This document shows positions 7,319 to 13,708 of a DNA stretch of 14,450 bases, piece after piece. Within the stretch, counting starts at the first letter, position 1, and every line of letters starts with the position of its first letter. This DNA is from an uncultured Flavobacteriales bacterium (GTDB lineage Bacteria; Bacteroidota; Bacteroidia; Flavobacteriales_D; Sanyastnellaceae). The translations under genes were made by a program, and so were the position numbers. The stretch lies in NCBI GenBank assembly GCA_938003665.1, contig CALKYI010000244.1:1-14450 (forward strand), written 5' to 3'. The notes under the pieces are model-generated. The model did no database searches, was not told the DNA's origin, and was given only the letters and a program-made list of their open reading frames with translations.

Positions 7319-8452
7319 ATGCCCGGTTGGGACGGCTCAAGCTGGTACTTCCTGCGCTACATGGACCCGCACAACACCGAGGAATTTTGCGCCCGCGACA
7401 AATCGGATTACTGGGGGCAAGTCGACCTGTATGTGGGCGGCGCTGAACACACGACAGGACACCTCTTGTACTCCCGCTTTTGGACCAAATTCTTGTTCGA
7501 CCGCGGATGGATTGGTTTCAATGAACCGTTCAAGCGGATGATCAACCAGGGCATGATCCTCGGACGCTCGAACTTCGTTTACCGTGTTCAAGGCACGGAT
7601 CAATTCGTGACGTTTGAAAAGCGAAAAGAATACCAAACGCAGCGTTTGCACGTGGACATCAACTTCGTCCAATCCGACAAGCTCGACGTCGAGGCCTTCA
7701 AAGCCTGGCGCCCAGAGTACGCGAACGCTGAATTCATCCTGAACGACGACGGGGAATACACCTGCGGCCACGAGGTCGAGAAAATGTCGAAGTCCAAGTT
7801 CAATGTGCAGACTCCTGACGACTTGGTGGAACGCTACGGAGCCGACACGCTCCGGTGCTACGAGATGTTCTTGGGACCATTGACCCAGCACAAACCCTGG
7901 GACACCCAAGGCATCAGCGGCGTGCACAACTTCTTGCGCAAGCTGCACCGCCTGTTCAACCAAATCGAAGCCGGCTCTGCTGCCAATGATGCCCAGCACC
8001 GCATCCTGCACAAGACCATCAAAAAAGTGAGCGACGACTTGGACCGCCATGCCTTCAACACGGTCATCAGCGCCTTGATGATTGGCGTCAACGAACTCCT
8101 CGAAGCAAAAGCCCAGAACGCCGAGCTCCTTCAGCCATTGGCGGTATTGGCCAGCCCGGTTGCTCCGCACTTGGCGGAAGAATTGTGGCAGCTGAGCGGT
8201 GGCACAGGCAGCGTTTTGAATCAAGCCTGGCCGACTGCCGAAGAGCGCTGGTTGGTAGCGGACGAGGTAACCTACCCTGTTAGCTTCAATGGCAAGGTTC
8301 GGTTCCAGTTGACCGTGCCCGCGGAAATGGATGCAAAAACCGTTGAAAGCCAGGTACTTGCGCATGAAAAAGCCCAGGACCACATCGCAGGTAAAACCGT
8401 TCGAAAGGTCATCGTGGTTCCCGGACGCATCGTTAATATCGTTGTTGGATAA
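7319..8452 (+). CDS. leuS: leucyl-tRNA synthetase, C-terminal part (in frame with the upstream part)
   Basis: 377 residues from the first ATG after the interrupting stop. It begins in the conserved segment M-P-G-W-D-G-S-S-W-Y-F-L-R-Y-M-D-P-H-N and continues with V-D-L-Y-V-G-G-A-E-H-T-T-G-H-L-L-Y-S-R-F-W. The class I K-M-S-K-S loop is at 155-159 (V-E-K-M-S-K-S-K-F-N-V), followed by V-E-R-Y-G-A-D-T-L-R. The anticodon-binding helical domain and the small C-terminal domain (V-R-K-V-I-V-V-P-G-R-I-V-N-I-V-V-G) are complete. With the upstream part the product would be 936 residues, normal for Bacteroidota LeuRS, and no catalytic motif is lost. No decay (frameshifts, deletions) is seen in either half, which argues for a very recent change, a sequencing error, or function as two chains. 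Confidence 0.92.
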   Translation: MPGWDGSSWYFLRYMDPHNTEEFCARDKSDYWGQVDLYVGGAEHTTGHLLYSRFWTKFLFDRGWIGFNEPFKRMINQGMILGRSNFVYRVQGTDQFVTFEKRKEYQTQRLHVDINFVQSDKLDVEAFKAWRPEYANAEFILNDDGEYTCGHEVEKMSKSKFNVQTPDDLVERYGADTLRCYEMFLGPLTQHKPWDTQGISGVHNFLRKLHRLFNQIEAGSAANDAQHRILHKTIKKVSDDLDRHAFNTVISALMIGVNELLEAKAQNAELLQPLAVLASPVAPHLAEELWQLSGGTGSVLNQAWPTAEERWLVADEVTYPVSFNGKVRFQLTVPAEMDAKTVESQVLAHEKAQDHIAGKTVRKVIVVPGRIVNIVVG

Positions 8453-8501
8453 GCAATTGGTTTTTTAAAAGACCGATTTCATCTTCAGTTTTAACGGTTT
8501 T

Positions 8502-8530
8502 GTCTTGATTATTCATTAAAAATTCAAGAC
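8502..8530. repeat. inverted repeat in the leuS / secreted-protein gap
   Basis: GTCTTGA (8502-8508) and TCAAGAC (8524-8530) are perfect 7-bp arms around a 15-base A+T-rich spacer. It sits in the 122-base AT-rich gap after leuS. It has no T-tract directly after it on the plus strand, so a regulator-binding site for the downstream gene is as likely as a leuS terminator. Function is not established. Confidence 0.35.
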
Positions 8531-8574
8531 CTTGTTAAATCAAACTGTCCGGTTTGAACCAACCAAGTTGCTGA

Positions 8575-10494
8575 ATGGCCCAAAACCGCGCCCTCACTGC
8601 GTTATTGCTCGTACTCCTGGCTACACTAGGATGGACGAATGACGTTGCCGCCCAGACGGATGTACTCGGGTGCACGGATGTGTGGGCGTGCAACTTCAAT
8701 CCCGAAGCGACCCAAGACGACGGGTCGTGCGATTACCAATCGTGCATCGGGTGCACGAACCAATACGCGTGCAACTTCGATCCCGGCGCCATCTACAACG
8801 ACGGATCCTGCGAGTACCTCTCCTGTGTGGGGTGCACCGTATTGGAAGCTTGTAACTACGACACTGAACCCCTCAGCCTCAACATCGCTTCATGTGAGTT
8901 CACCTCCTGCGTTGGGTGCACGGATTTTACCGCTTGTACGTTCGATCCTGAGGCCACCCTTTCCGATCCAACGCTGTGCATTTATCCCTTGCCTGACTAC
9001 GATTGCGAAGGCAATTTGACGGGCTGCGGTGGATGCGAACCCGTGTTCATCACCGATTTGTCTGCAGTGGAAGTTGGTTGCGTTGGCGACCTCCCCCTAG
9101 AACCCGTAGGTGAAGTGCTGGCCGCCACCGGATGCACAGATGAACCCCTCGAAGTGAAGACGTTTGTGGTGGACGCTACGGCTGACTACACGCTCAACAT
9201 TGGCACCACCGCCGACGGCATCGGACCAGACGGTGCCATCCGCGTTTTTGGACTGACCGCATTGGGCCTGGCCAATTCCGATTACTTCGTCGAGTCCTAC
9301 CCACTGCTCGTGTCGCGTTATGCCAACGGCCTGGCCGTGGTGACCGGACAAGTGGAAAACACCCTAAACCCCAGCCTCAAGTGGAGCGTCCACTTGGTCC
9401 TCGAGGACCCTTTGATGGGCGATGAATGGCTGTCGCAAGACCCCTCGCATGGTTTTGTCACAGCGTTCGGATGCAGCGTAGATACCGCCTCGACGGTCAC
9501 CTACCGCCTCAATGCGGAACACTCTTACCTCATCGGGGCAGACGGATTAGACGGTTCGTACTTGCAACTGTCCCACATGCCTTTCAACGAGAGCAAACGC
9601 TTTCAGCTCGGGGTCGGTGGCAACAGCGTGAATTGCAATTACGGATTCGGAGGCTGGTTCGCATGGAGCGGACGCGTGCTGGATGAAGTCGTCAGCGGCA
9701 TGACCGGCGACCTGGTCATTGATTTGGGTGAAGATGTTTTGAATGAAGTGCCTTGTGGCGAAGAAGCCACCGTGCATTTCCACCACGCGCTAAATGCCAG
9801 CTGTGGCCTCTTTACCGAAGTGCCTCAGCTCTTCGTGCGCGCCGATGTGACCGCCCCCGTTTGGGAAAACGCCTCCTGCGACTCGGAGGTGTTCCTATGC
9901 TTCGATGAGGCAATTGGCGAGGTAGCATTGCCGGAACCGTGCGCCTTTGAGTTTGCCGACGAATGCAGCGAAGAGGTGCTTGCCGAACTCACCGAAAGCG
10001 TCGTATCGGGAGATCCCGACGGGCAACCAGATGCTCCGTTTGTGGTCCAACGCACGTACACGGGCACCGATTGCAGCGGGAATTCATCGTCGTTTGTTCA
10101 ACTGTTGAGCTTTGACGGCTCCGCCTGCCCGGAAGCTCCTTCTTCTCCGGTCACCAAACCGGTAGCCACCCGCAAATCAGACAGCCAGCCCTCAATCCAG
10201 GAGCGAGCTGCGCATGTTGAAACGGATGCCTCACCCCTCTTGGCCTCGTTGGTGCCCAACCCAACCCGGACCACATCGACGATTGACGTTGCCATGGCGC
10301 ATGGCGAAACGGTCACACTGCGGGTTTTTGATTTGGCCGGCAACATGGTGGCCATTCAAACGCTCCAAGGAGGTCAGAATTCGCCGAGCCAACGGGTAAC
10401 CTTATCCGCTTCCGGCTTGACTTCTGGGTGTTACCTCATTCAGGCCTCTACGTCCAGCACCCGGGAGACCTTACACTGGATCGTTCAACACTGA
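8575..10494 (+). CDS. secreted Cys-rich repeat protein with T9SS sorting domain
   Basis: A 639-residue exported protein. Residues 1-26 form a Sec signal peptide (basic start, Leu-rich core, V-A-A before Q27). Residues 32-147 hold four tandem units of about 27 residues, G-C-T-[DN]-x-x-A-C-[NT]-[FY]-[DN]-P-x-A-x-x-x-D-G-S-C; units 1 and 2 are best kept, while units 3 and 4 lose the D-G-S-C block. Cys-Cys pairs suggest disulphide or metal-stabilised loops, a repeat class common in secreted proteins of marine Flavobacteriales. The middle 150-550 is an unrecognised beta-rich, Cys-containing region. Residues 555-639 are a type A T9SS C-terminal domain: L-V-P-N-P-T-R-T-T-S-T, then L-R-V-F-D-L-A-G-N-M-V, G-L-T-S-G-C-Y-L-I and a terminal strand. 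It should be moved across the outer membrane and anchored or released. Binding partner unknown. Confidence 0.9.
   Translation: MAQNRALTALLLVLLATLGWTNDVAAQTDVLGCTDVWACNFNPEATQDDGSCDYQSCIGCTNQYACNFDPGAIYNDGSCEYLSCVGCTVLEACNYDTEPLSLNIASCEFTSCVGCTDFTACTFDPEATLSDPTLCIYPLPDYDCEGNLTGCGGCEPVFITDLSAVEVGCVGDLPLEPVGEVLAATGCTDEPLEVKTFVVDATADYTLNIGTTADGIGPDGAIRVFGLTALGLANSDYFVESYPLLVSRYANGLAVVTGQVENTLNPSLKWSVHLVLEDPLMGDEWLSQDPSHGFVTAFGCSVDTASTVTYRLNAEHSYLIGADGLDGSYLQLSHMPFNESKRFQLGVGGNSVNCNYGFGGWFAWSGRVLDEVVSGMTGDLVIDLGEDVLNEVPCGEEATVHFHHALNASCGLFTEVPQLFVRADVTAPVWENASCDSEVFLCFDEAIGEVALPEPCAFEFADECSEEVLAELTESVVSGDPDGQPDAPFVVQRTYTGTDCSGNSSSFVQLLSFDGSACPEAPSSPVTKPVATRKSDSQPSIQERAAHVETDASPLLASLVPNPTRTTSTIDVAMAHGETVTLRVFDLAGNMVAIQTLQGGQNSPSQRVTLSASGLTSGCYLIQASTSSTRETLHWIVQH
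8668..9015 (+). repeat. four tandem GCTD/ACNFDP Cys-rich repeats
   Basis: Protein-level repeats starting at residues 32, 59, 86 and 114 of the secreted protein, period 27-28 residues. The shared pattern is G-C-T-x-x-x-A-C-[NT]-[FY]-[DN]. Divergence rises toward the C-terminal copies, so these are old duplications rather than a fresh DNA repeat. Confidence 0.85.
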
Positions 10495-10556
10495 TGTCCC
10501 ACTGAGGGGCTTGGAACGAATTGGCAGTCACGCCTGTTCATTCGTAAATTGAAGAA

Positions 10557-10564
10557 AATATTTG
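10557..10564 (+). promoter_or_regulatory. weak candidate -7 element for the SHAEG-repeat gene
   Basis: AATATTTG matches TAnnTTTG except at its first base and ends 4 bases before the ATG at 10569. No TTG at the right distance is seen. It is listed because the same close spacing recurs at other genes here. Confidence 0.25.
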
Positions 10565-10568
10565 TGCC

Positions 10569-11762
10569 ATGCGTTTTGCCTTGCCATCTACTCTGCTGTC
10601 ATTGATGTTCGTGCTGCTCACCACGATTGCTTCTGCCCAAGAAACGGGTGGTAGTGGCCTCCCGTTCAATCCCGACAGCGACAACAGCGGTGCCATCGAC
10701 GTCACCGATTTGCTGAACTTCTTGCCGTACTACGGAGAAGATTTCGTGCCCACCGGCGTCATTCCTATCGAGTTTGGCGGCACCGGTGCAAGCACGGTTG
10801 CAGCCGCACGTGATTCCTTGGGGCTCTCGGCCTTGCAAGACACCACCATCGGTGCTGAGAGCTACGCCTGGGTCCACACTTCGCTTCGGGTGCAACAAGA
10901 GTTTGCGCAAGGCTTTGGCGTGGCCGCAAACGGTTTGTATGCGCACGCCTCTGGCACCAACACCAATGCCAGCGGCGCCTACAGCAACGCTCAAAACCGC
11001 CTCACCACGGCCAGCGCAACATGCTCGAGCGCGCAAGGAGAAGGCACCACAGCGAGCGGAACAGCCAGCCACGCTGAAGGCATGCTCAGCCAAGCCACCG
11101 CACTTGCCGCACACGCCGAAGGGTATGGAACCGATGCAACGGCCAATTACAGCCATTCAGAAGGGTACAACACCCTCGCCTCAAGTACGTCTGCCCACGC
11201 AGAAGGGTATGCAACCGATGCAACCGGGCTGTACTCACACGCCGAAGGCCGCCAGACCGAAGCCAGTGGTTCGGCGTCTCACGCTGAAGGCCAAACTGCA
11301 GTTGCTTCTGGTGATTTGTCTCATGCCGAAGGCTTTCAAACGCTTGCAGAAGGCTACGCCAGCCATGCAGGCGGGTTCGCCAGTTCCGCAACCGGGCTAT
11401 ACAGCCGTGCGGCCGGAAGGAATTCCACGTCTGCCGGAACGGCATCGTTTGCTACCGGATATGGCGTTGTGGCCGACCAAGAAAACGGTACCGCGGTGGG
11501 CCAGTTCAATGCACTGCAAACGGAAGGAGCGCTCTTCATCGTCGGCAACGGTGCGGACACCAACATGCGATCGAACGCATTTGAAGTCCACAGCGATGGT
11601 CACGCCGTGATTCACGGTGATGCTGTGGTGGAAGGAACGGTATTCGCCGGGACCTATGATGTCGCCTCGACGTTGGGCTCCCTCGTCTCCACGGTCGACT
11701 CTCTGCAAAGCGTCATCGCCGAATTGCAAGCCCAACTCGACGCCTTGACCGGCGGAGAATAA
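10569..11762 (+). CDS. secreted fibre-like protein with 14-residue SHAEG (YadA-head/phage-tail-type) repeats
   Basis: A 397-residue exported protein of modular build. Residues 1-23 are a signal peptide (I-A-S-A before Q24). Residues 34-59 form one EF-hand/dockerin-like loop, D-S-D-N-S-G-A-I-D-V-T-D-L-L, which could bind calcium. Residues 65-86 carry I-P-I-E-F-G-G-T-G-A-S-T-V-A-A-A-R, the GGTGA linker motif of phage tail fibres. Residues 116-297 are thirteen 14-residue units in perfect register, best form S-H-A-E-G, like YadA-type trimeric head repeats and prophage tail proteins. Residues 320-345 (L-F-I-V-G-N-G-A-D-T-N-M-R-S-N-A-F-E-V) match the segment that follows such repeats in phage tail proteins. 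A short coiled coil (about 376-393) ends the protein. There is no T9SS domain and no beta-barrel anchor, so surface attachment is unexplained. A trimeric adhesive fibre is an inference. Confidence 0.85.
   Translation: MRFALPSTLLSLMFVLLTTIASAQETGGSGLPFNPDSDNSGAIDVTDLLNFLPYYGEDFVPTGVIPIEFGGTGASTVAAARDSLGLSALQDTTIGAESYAWVHTSLRVQQEFAQGFGVAANGLYAHASGTNTNASGAYSNAQNRLTTASATCSSAQGEGTTASGTASHAEGMLSQATALAAHAEGYGTDATANYSHSEGYNTLASSTSAHAEGYATDATGLYSHAEGRQTEASGSASHAEGQTAVASGDLSHAEGFQTLAEGYASHAGGFASSATGLYSRAAGRNSTSAGTASFATGYGVVADQENGTAVGQFNALQTEGALFIVGNGADTNMRSNAFEVHSDGHAVIHGDAVVEGTVFAGTYDVASTLGSLVSTVDSLQSVIAELQAQLDALTGGE
10914..11459 (+). repeat. thirteen in-frame 42-base (14-residue) SHAEG-type repeats
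   Basis: The key tetrapeptide falls at residues 126, 140, 154, 168, 182, 196, 210, 224, 238, 252, 266, 280 and 294, exactly 14 apart with no slip. Copies at 168-255 read [HAS]-E-G; outer copies drift (H-A-S-G, N-A-Q-N, R-A-A-G, F-A-T-G). Two 23-base stretches, 11118-11140 and 11202-11224, differ at one base and lie 84 bases (two units) apart, indicating recent unit duplication or conversion. Confidence 0.92.
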
Positions 11763-11793
11763 CAAGCAGGGCTTGCCGAAATAGCAGGGCACA

Positions 11794-11819
11794 AAAAAAC
11801 CCTCAGCGTTGCTGAGGGC
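11794..11819 (-). terminator. intrinsic terminator of the tRNA-Gln gene
   Basis: On the minus strand a perfect 8-bp stem (CCCTCAGC / GCTGAGGG, 3-base loop) is followed directly by seven T residues, a textbook intrinsic terminator. It lies 4 bases beyond the tRNA 3' end. On the plus strand the same hairpin also follows the SHAEG-repeat gene but without a T-tract; it might still act weakly for that gene. Confidence 0.88.
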
Positions 11820-11823
11820 TTCG

Positions 11824-11894
11824 TTCCCCGACCAGGACTCGAACCTGGAAAAACGGCACCAAAAACCGGTGTGTTACCATTACACCATCGGGGA
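11824..11894 (-). tRNA. tRNA-Gln (anticodon TTG)
   Basis: Read on the minus strand, the 71 bases fold as a tRNA: acceptor TCCCCGA pairs with TCGGGGA with discriminator A; D arm GTGT/ACAC with AATGGTA loop; anticodon loop TTTTGGT with anticodon TTG, reading glutamine codons; T arm CCAGG/CCTGG around TTCGAGT. CCA is not encoded (ACGA follows). The anticodon stem is CCGGT/GCCGT, whose first pair is a C-T mismatch. The extra arm is short (TTTT). Gln identity rests on the anticodon. Confidence 0.93.
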
Positions 11895-11900
11895 GTACCA

Positions 11901-11916
11901 GCAACCCGGGGGTTGC
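11901..11916. repeat. 16-base inverted repeat in the tRNA-Gln 5' leader
   Basis: GCAACCC and GGGTTGC form perfect 7-bp arms separated by 2 bases. It lies 6 bases upstream of the mature tRNA 5' end and downstream of its inferred promoter, so it would be transcribed as part of the precursor leader. It could be a processing hairpin or a protein site. Confidence 0.4.
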
Positions 11917-11926
11917 AACACGAGCT

Positions 11927-11960
11927 CAAAGATAAAAAGGATTTCGCGAAAATTCCGCAA
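11927..11960 (-). promoter_or_regulatory. promoter of tRNA-Gln (TTG -33 and TATCTTTG -7)
   Basis: On the minus strand TATCTTTG (11934-11927) matches the Bacteroidota -7 consensus TAnnTTTG exactly, and a TTG (11960-11958) lies 23 bp upstream, the upper end of the known Flavobacterium spacing. The start would be near 11922, about 28 bases before the tRNA. This is the best-supported promoter in the window. Confidence 0.6.
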
Positions 11961-11975
11961 TCATACCCCGTCAAT

Positions 11976-11983
11976 TATCTTGG
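11976..11983 (+). promoter_or_regulatory. candidate -7 element for the aldehyde dehydrogenase gene
   Basis: TATCTTGG differs from TAnnTTTG at one base and ends 4 bases before the ATG at 11988. No -33 TTG is evident. If used, the transcript would be leaderless. Confidence 0.3.
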
Positions 11984-11987
11984 GGGC

Positions 11988-13439
11988 ATGATGGAATTGC
12001 AGAATCTCATTGGGGGCGAAATGACGAATCCCAAAAGCGGTGCATGGCTGGACAATGTTGAGCCCGCCACGGGGCAGGTGTTTTCTCGAATTCCCCGATC
12101 AAACGCCGAAGATGTCGAGACTGCTGTCCAAGCCGCTCGGGCTGCTTTTCCAAGCTGGTCCTCCACGCCCTACGAAGAGCGGGCCACTTGCCTGCGTCGT
12201 TGGGGGGCCCTTATCGCGCAGCACAGCGAGGCCCTCATTGCGGCTGAATCCCAAGACAACGGCAAACCCGTTTCCCTCGCCCGAGCGGTCGACATCCCAC
12301 GTGCCCAAAAAAACCTGGAATTCTTCTCCGGCGCCATTGAACACTTTGCCTCAGAAGCCCACATCCCTGGGGGCGCTGATTTCATCCATTACACCCACCG
12401 CAAACCCATTGGGGTGGTGGGGTGTATTTCCCCGTGGAACCTGCCTCTGTACTTGTTTACATGGAAAATCGCTCCCGCGCTGGCGGCAGGAAACTGCGTG
12501 GTCGCAAAACCCTCGGAGGTCACGCCTGTAACTGCGTGGATGCTGTCCAAGTGGGCGGCCGAAGCGGGCTTTCCTGCAGGGGTCTTCAATGTGGTACACG
12601 GCCTGGGACACGAAGCTGGACAGGCCTTGGTCGAGCATCCAAGCGTCAAAGCCATTTCCTTCACCGGGGGCACCCAAACCGGTGCGCACATCGCCCGCAC
12701 CACTGCAGGTATGTTCAAAAAGCTAAGCCTGGAACTAGGCGGTAAGAACCCCGCCATTGTCTTCGCGGATTGTGACTTCGAAAAGGCGGTAGCCACCACG
12801 ATTCGCTCCTCCTTCGCCAACCAGGGCCAAATCTGCCTGTGTTCTTCGCGTATTCTAATTGAGGACAGCCTCTACGATTCGTTTCGTGACGCGCTCGTGG
12901 CCAAAGCCCAGCGCATTGTTCCGGGTGACCCCGTGGCTGAAGGCACCAAGATGGGCGCCTTGGTTTCCGAACCCCACAGGGACAAGGTGCTCGGTTACAT
13001 CGAATCGGCGAAGGCTCAAGGGGCAACGGTGCTCTGTGGCGGTGACGCCGCGCCTGCACCCAACGACCGCTGCGAAAACGGGTACTTCGTCCAGCCCACT
13101 ATTTTGGAAGGCCTAGGACCGGAGTGCAGCATCAACCAAGAAGAAATCTTCGGACCGGTCATCACACTTCAGCGGTTTTCCTCGGAGTCAGAAGCCATAA
13201 GACTGGCCAATGACAGCATCTATGGCTTGGCAGCGACCATTTGGACGGCCGATGCCGCGAAAGCGCACCGGGTGGCCAGTCAAGTCGAAAGCGGAATCGC
13301 TTGGATCAATTGCTGGCTCGTACGCGACCTTCGAACACCCTTTGGAGGAGTCAAGTCAAGCGGCGTAGGAAGAGAGGGTGGATTTGAGGCGCTTCGGTTC
13401 TTCACGGAACCGCAGAGCGTGTGCATTCCGACACATTGA
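11988..13439 (+). CDS. NAD-dependent aldehyde dehydrogenase, ALDH8 / aminomuconate-semialdehyde type
   Basis: A 483-residue cytosolic ALDH oxidising an aldehyde to an acid with NAD(P). All catalytic features are present: N151 in S-P-W-N, K174 in V-A-K-P-S-E (cofactor), E249 in L-E-L-G-G-K (general base), nucleophile C283 in N-Q-G-Q-I-C-L-C, and E386 in E-E-I-F-G-P. The pattern I-C-L-C-S-S-R-I and the tail G-I-A-W-I-N-C-W-L-V-R-D-L-R-T-P-F-G-G closely follow ALDH8A1-type 2-aminomuconate-6-semialdehyde dehydrogenases of the kynurenine route of tryptophan breakdown, so that substrate is likely but not proven; 2-hydroxymuconic or betaine aldehyde are alternatives. No other kynurenine-pathway gene is in the window. 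The ATG at 11988 (or 11991) is chosen since the longer open frame runs through the tRNA and its promoter. Confidence 0.88.
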   Translation: MMELQNLIGGEMTNPKSGAWLDNVEPATGQVFSRIPRSNAEDVETAVQAARAAFPSWSSTPYEERATCLRRWGALIAQHSEALIAAESQDNGKPVSLARAVDIPRAQKNLEFFSGAIEHFASEAHIPGGADFIHYTHRKPIGVVGCISPWNLPLYLFTWKIAPALAAGNCVVAKPSEVTPVTAWMLSKWAAEAGFPAGVFNVVHGLGHEAGQALVEHPSVKAISFTGGTQTGAHIARTTAGMFKKLSLELGGKNPAIVFADCDFEKAVATTIRSSFANQGQICLCSSRILIEDSLYDSFRDALVAKAQRIVPGDPVAEGTKMGALVSEPHRDKVLGYIESAKAQGATVLCGGDAAPAPNDRCENGYFVQPTILEGLGPECSINQEEIFGPVITLQRFSSESEAIRLANDSIYGLAATIWTADAAKAHRVASQVESGIAWINCWLVRDLRTPFGGVKSSGVGREGGFEALRFFTEPQSVCIPTH

Positions 13440-13708
13440 ACACACACAGCAATCAATCCCAGTACCGATCGTCCACCATGGCACGGGACTTATTCCCGTT
13501 GGTGAAGAACCACCCTAAGTAGTGGTCAATTAAGTCGGAGAGTTGTCGAAGGGACTGTTTCAAGGTCGCAGGTTCTGATGGCAATTTAGTGTCGCAGGGA
13601 CACTTTATCAACGTCCGGCATTTGAAAAATGTTTTGTCATCAACCAGCAAACTTTCGCAAATCCGCCACCTTCGGAGGCTACAGCGATTTTCAGTTTTTT
13701 TGAACGAC
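13440..13708. other. intergenic region with several small hairpins
   Basis: The 269 bases between the ALDH stop and the OmpA-family gene hold no convincing gene. Three short perfect inverted repeats are visible: ACGGGA/TCCCGT (13483-13499), ACCAC/GTGGT (13509-13526) and GTGTC/GACAC (13589-13603). No T-tract follows any of them. They could belong to a structured leader or small RNA, or be chance. No clear TAnnTTTG element for the downstream gene was found. An 86-108 codon minus-strand open frame covers the region but has no recognisable features. Confidence 0.4.

Noticed and set aside
7337..8383. Long minus-strand open frame (348 codons) opposite leuS
   Set aside because: It mirrors the third-codon-position bias of leuS and has no domain-like composition; leuS on the plus strand is unambiguous.
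10914..11459. Regular 42-base repeats considered as a CRISPR array or non-coding satellite
   Set aside because: The units are degenerate at DNA level, in frame and without spacers; the regularity is at protein level inside a signal-peptide-bearing gene.
11871..11987. Upstream in-frame extension of the ALDH gene
   Set aside because: It would translate across the tRNA-Gln gene and its promoter; the ATG at 11988 gives a normal ALDH N-terminus.
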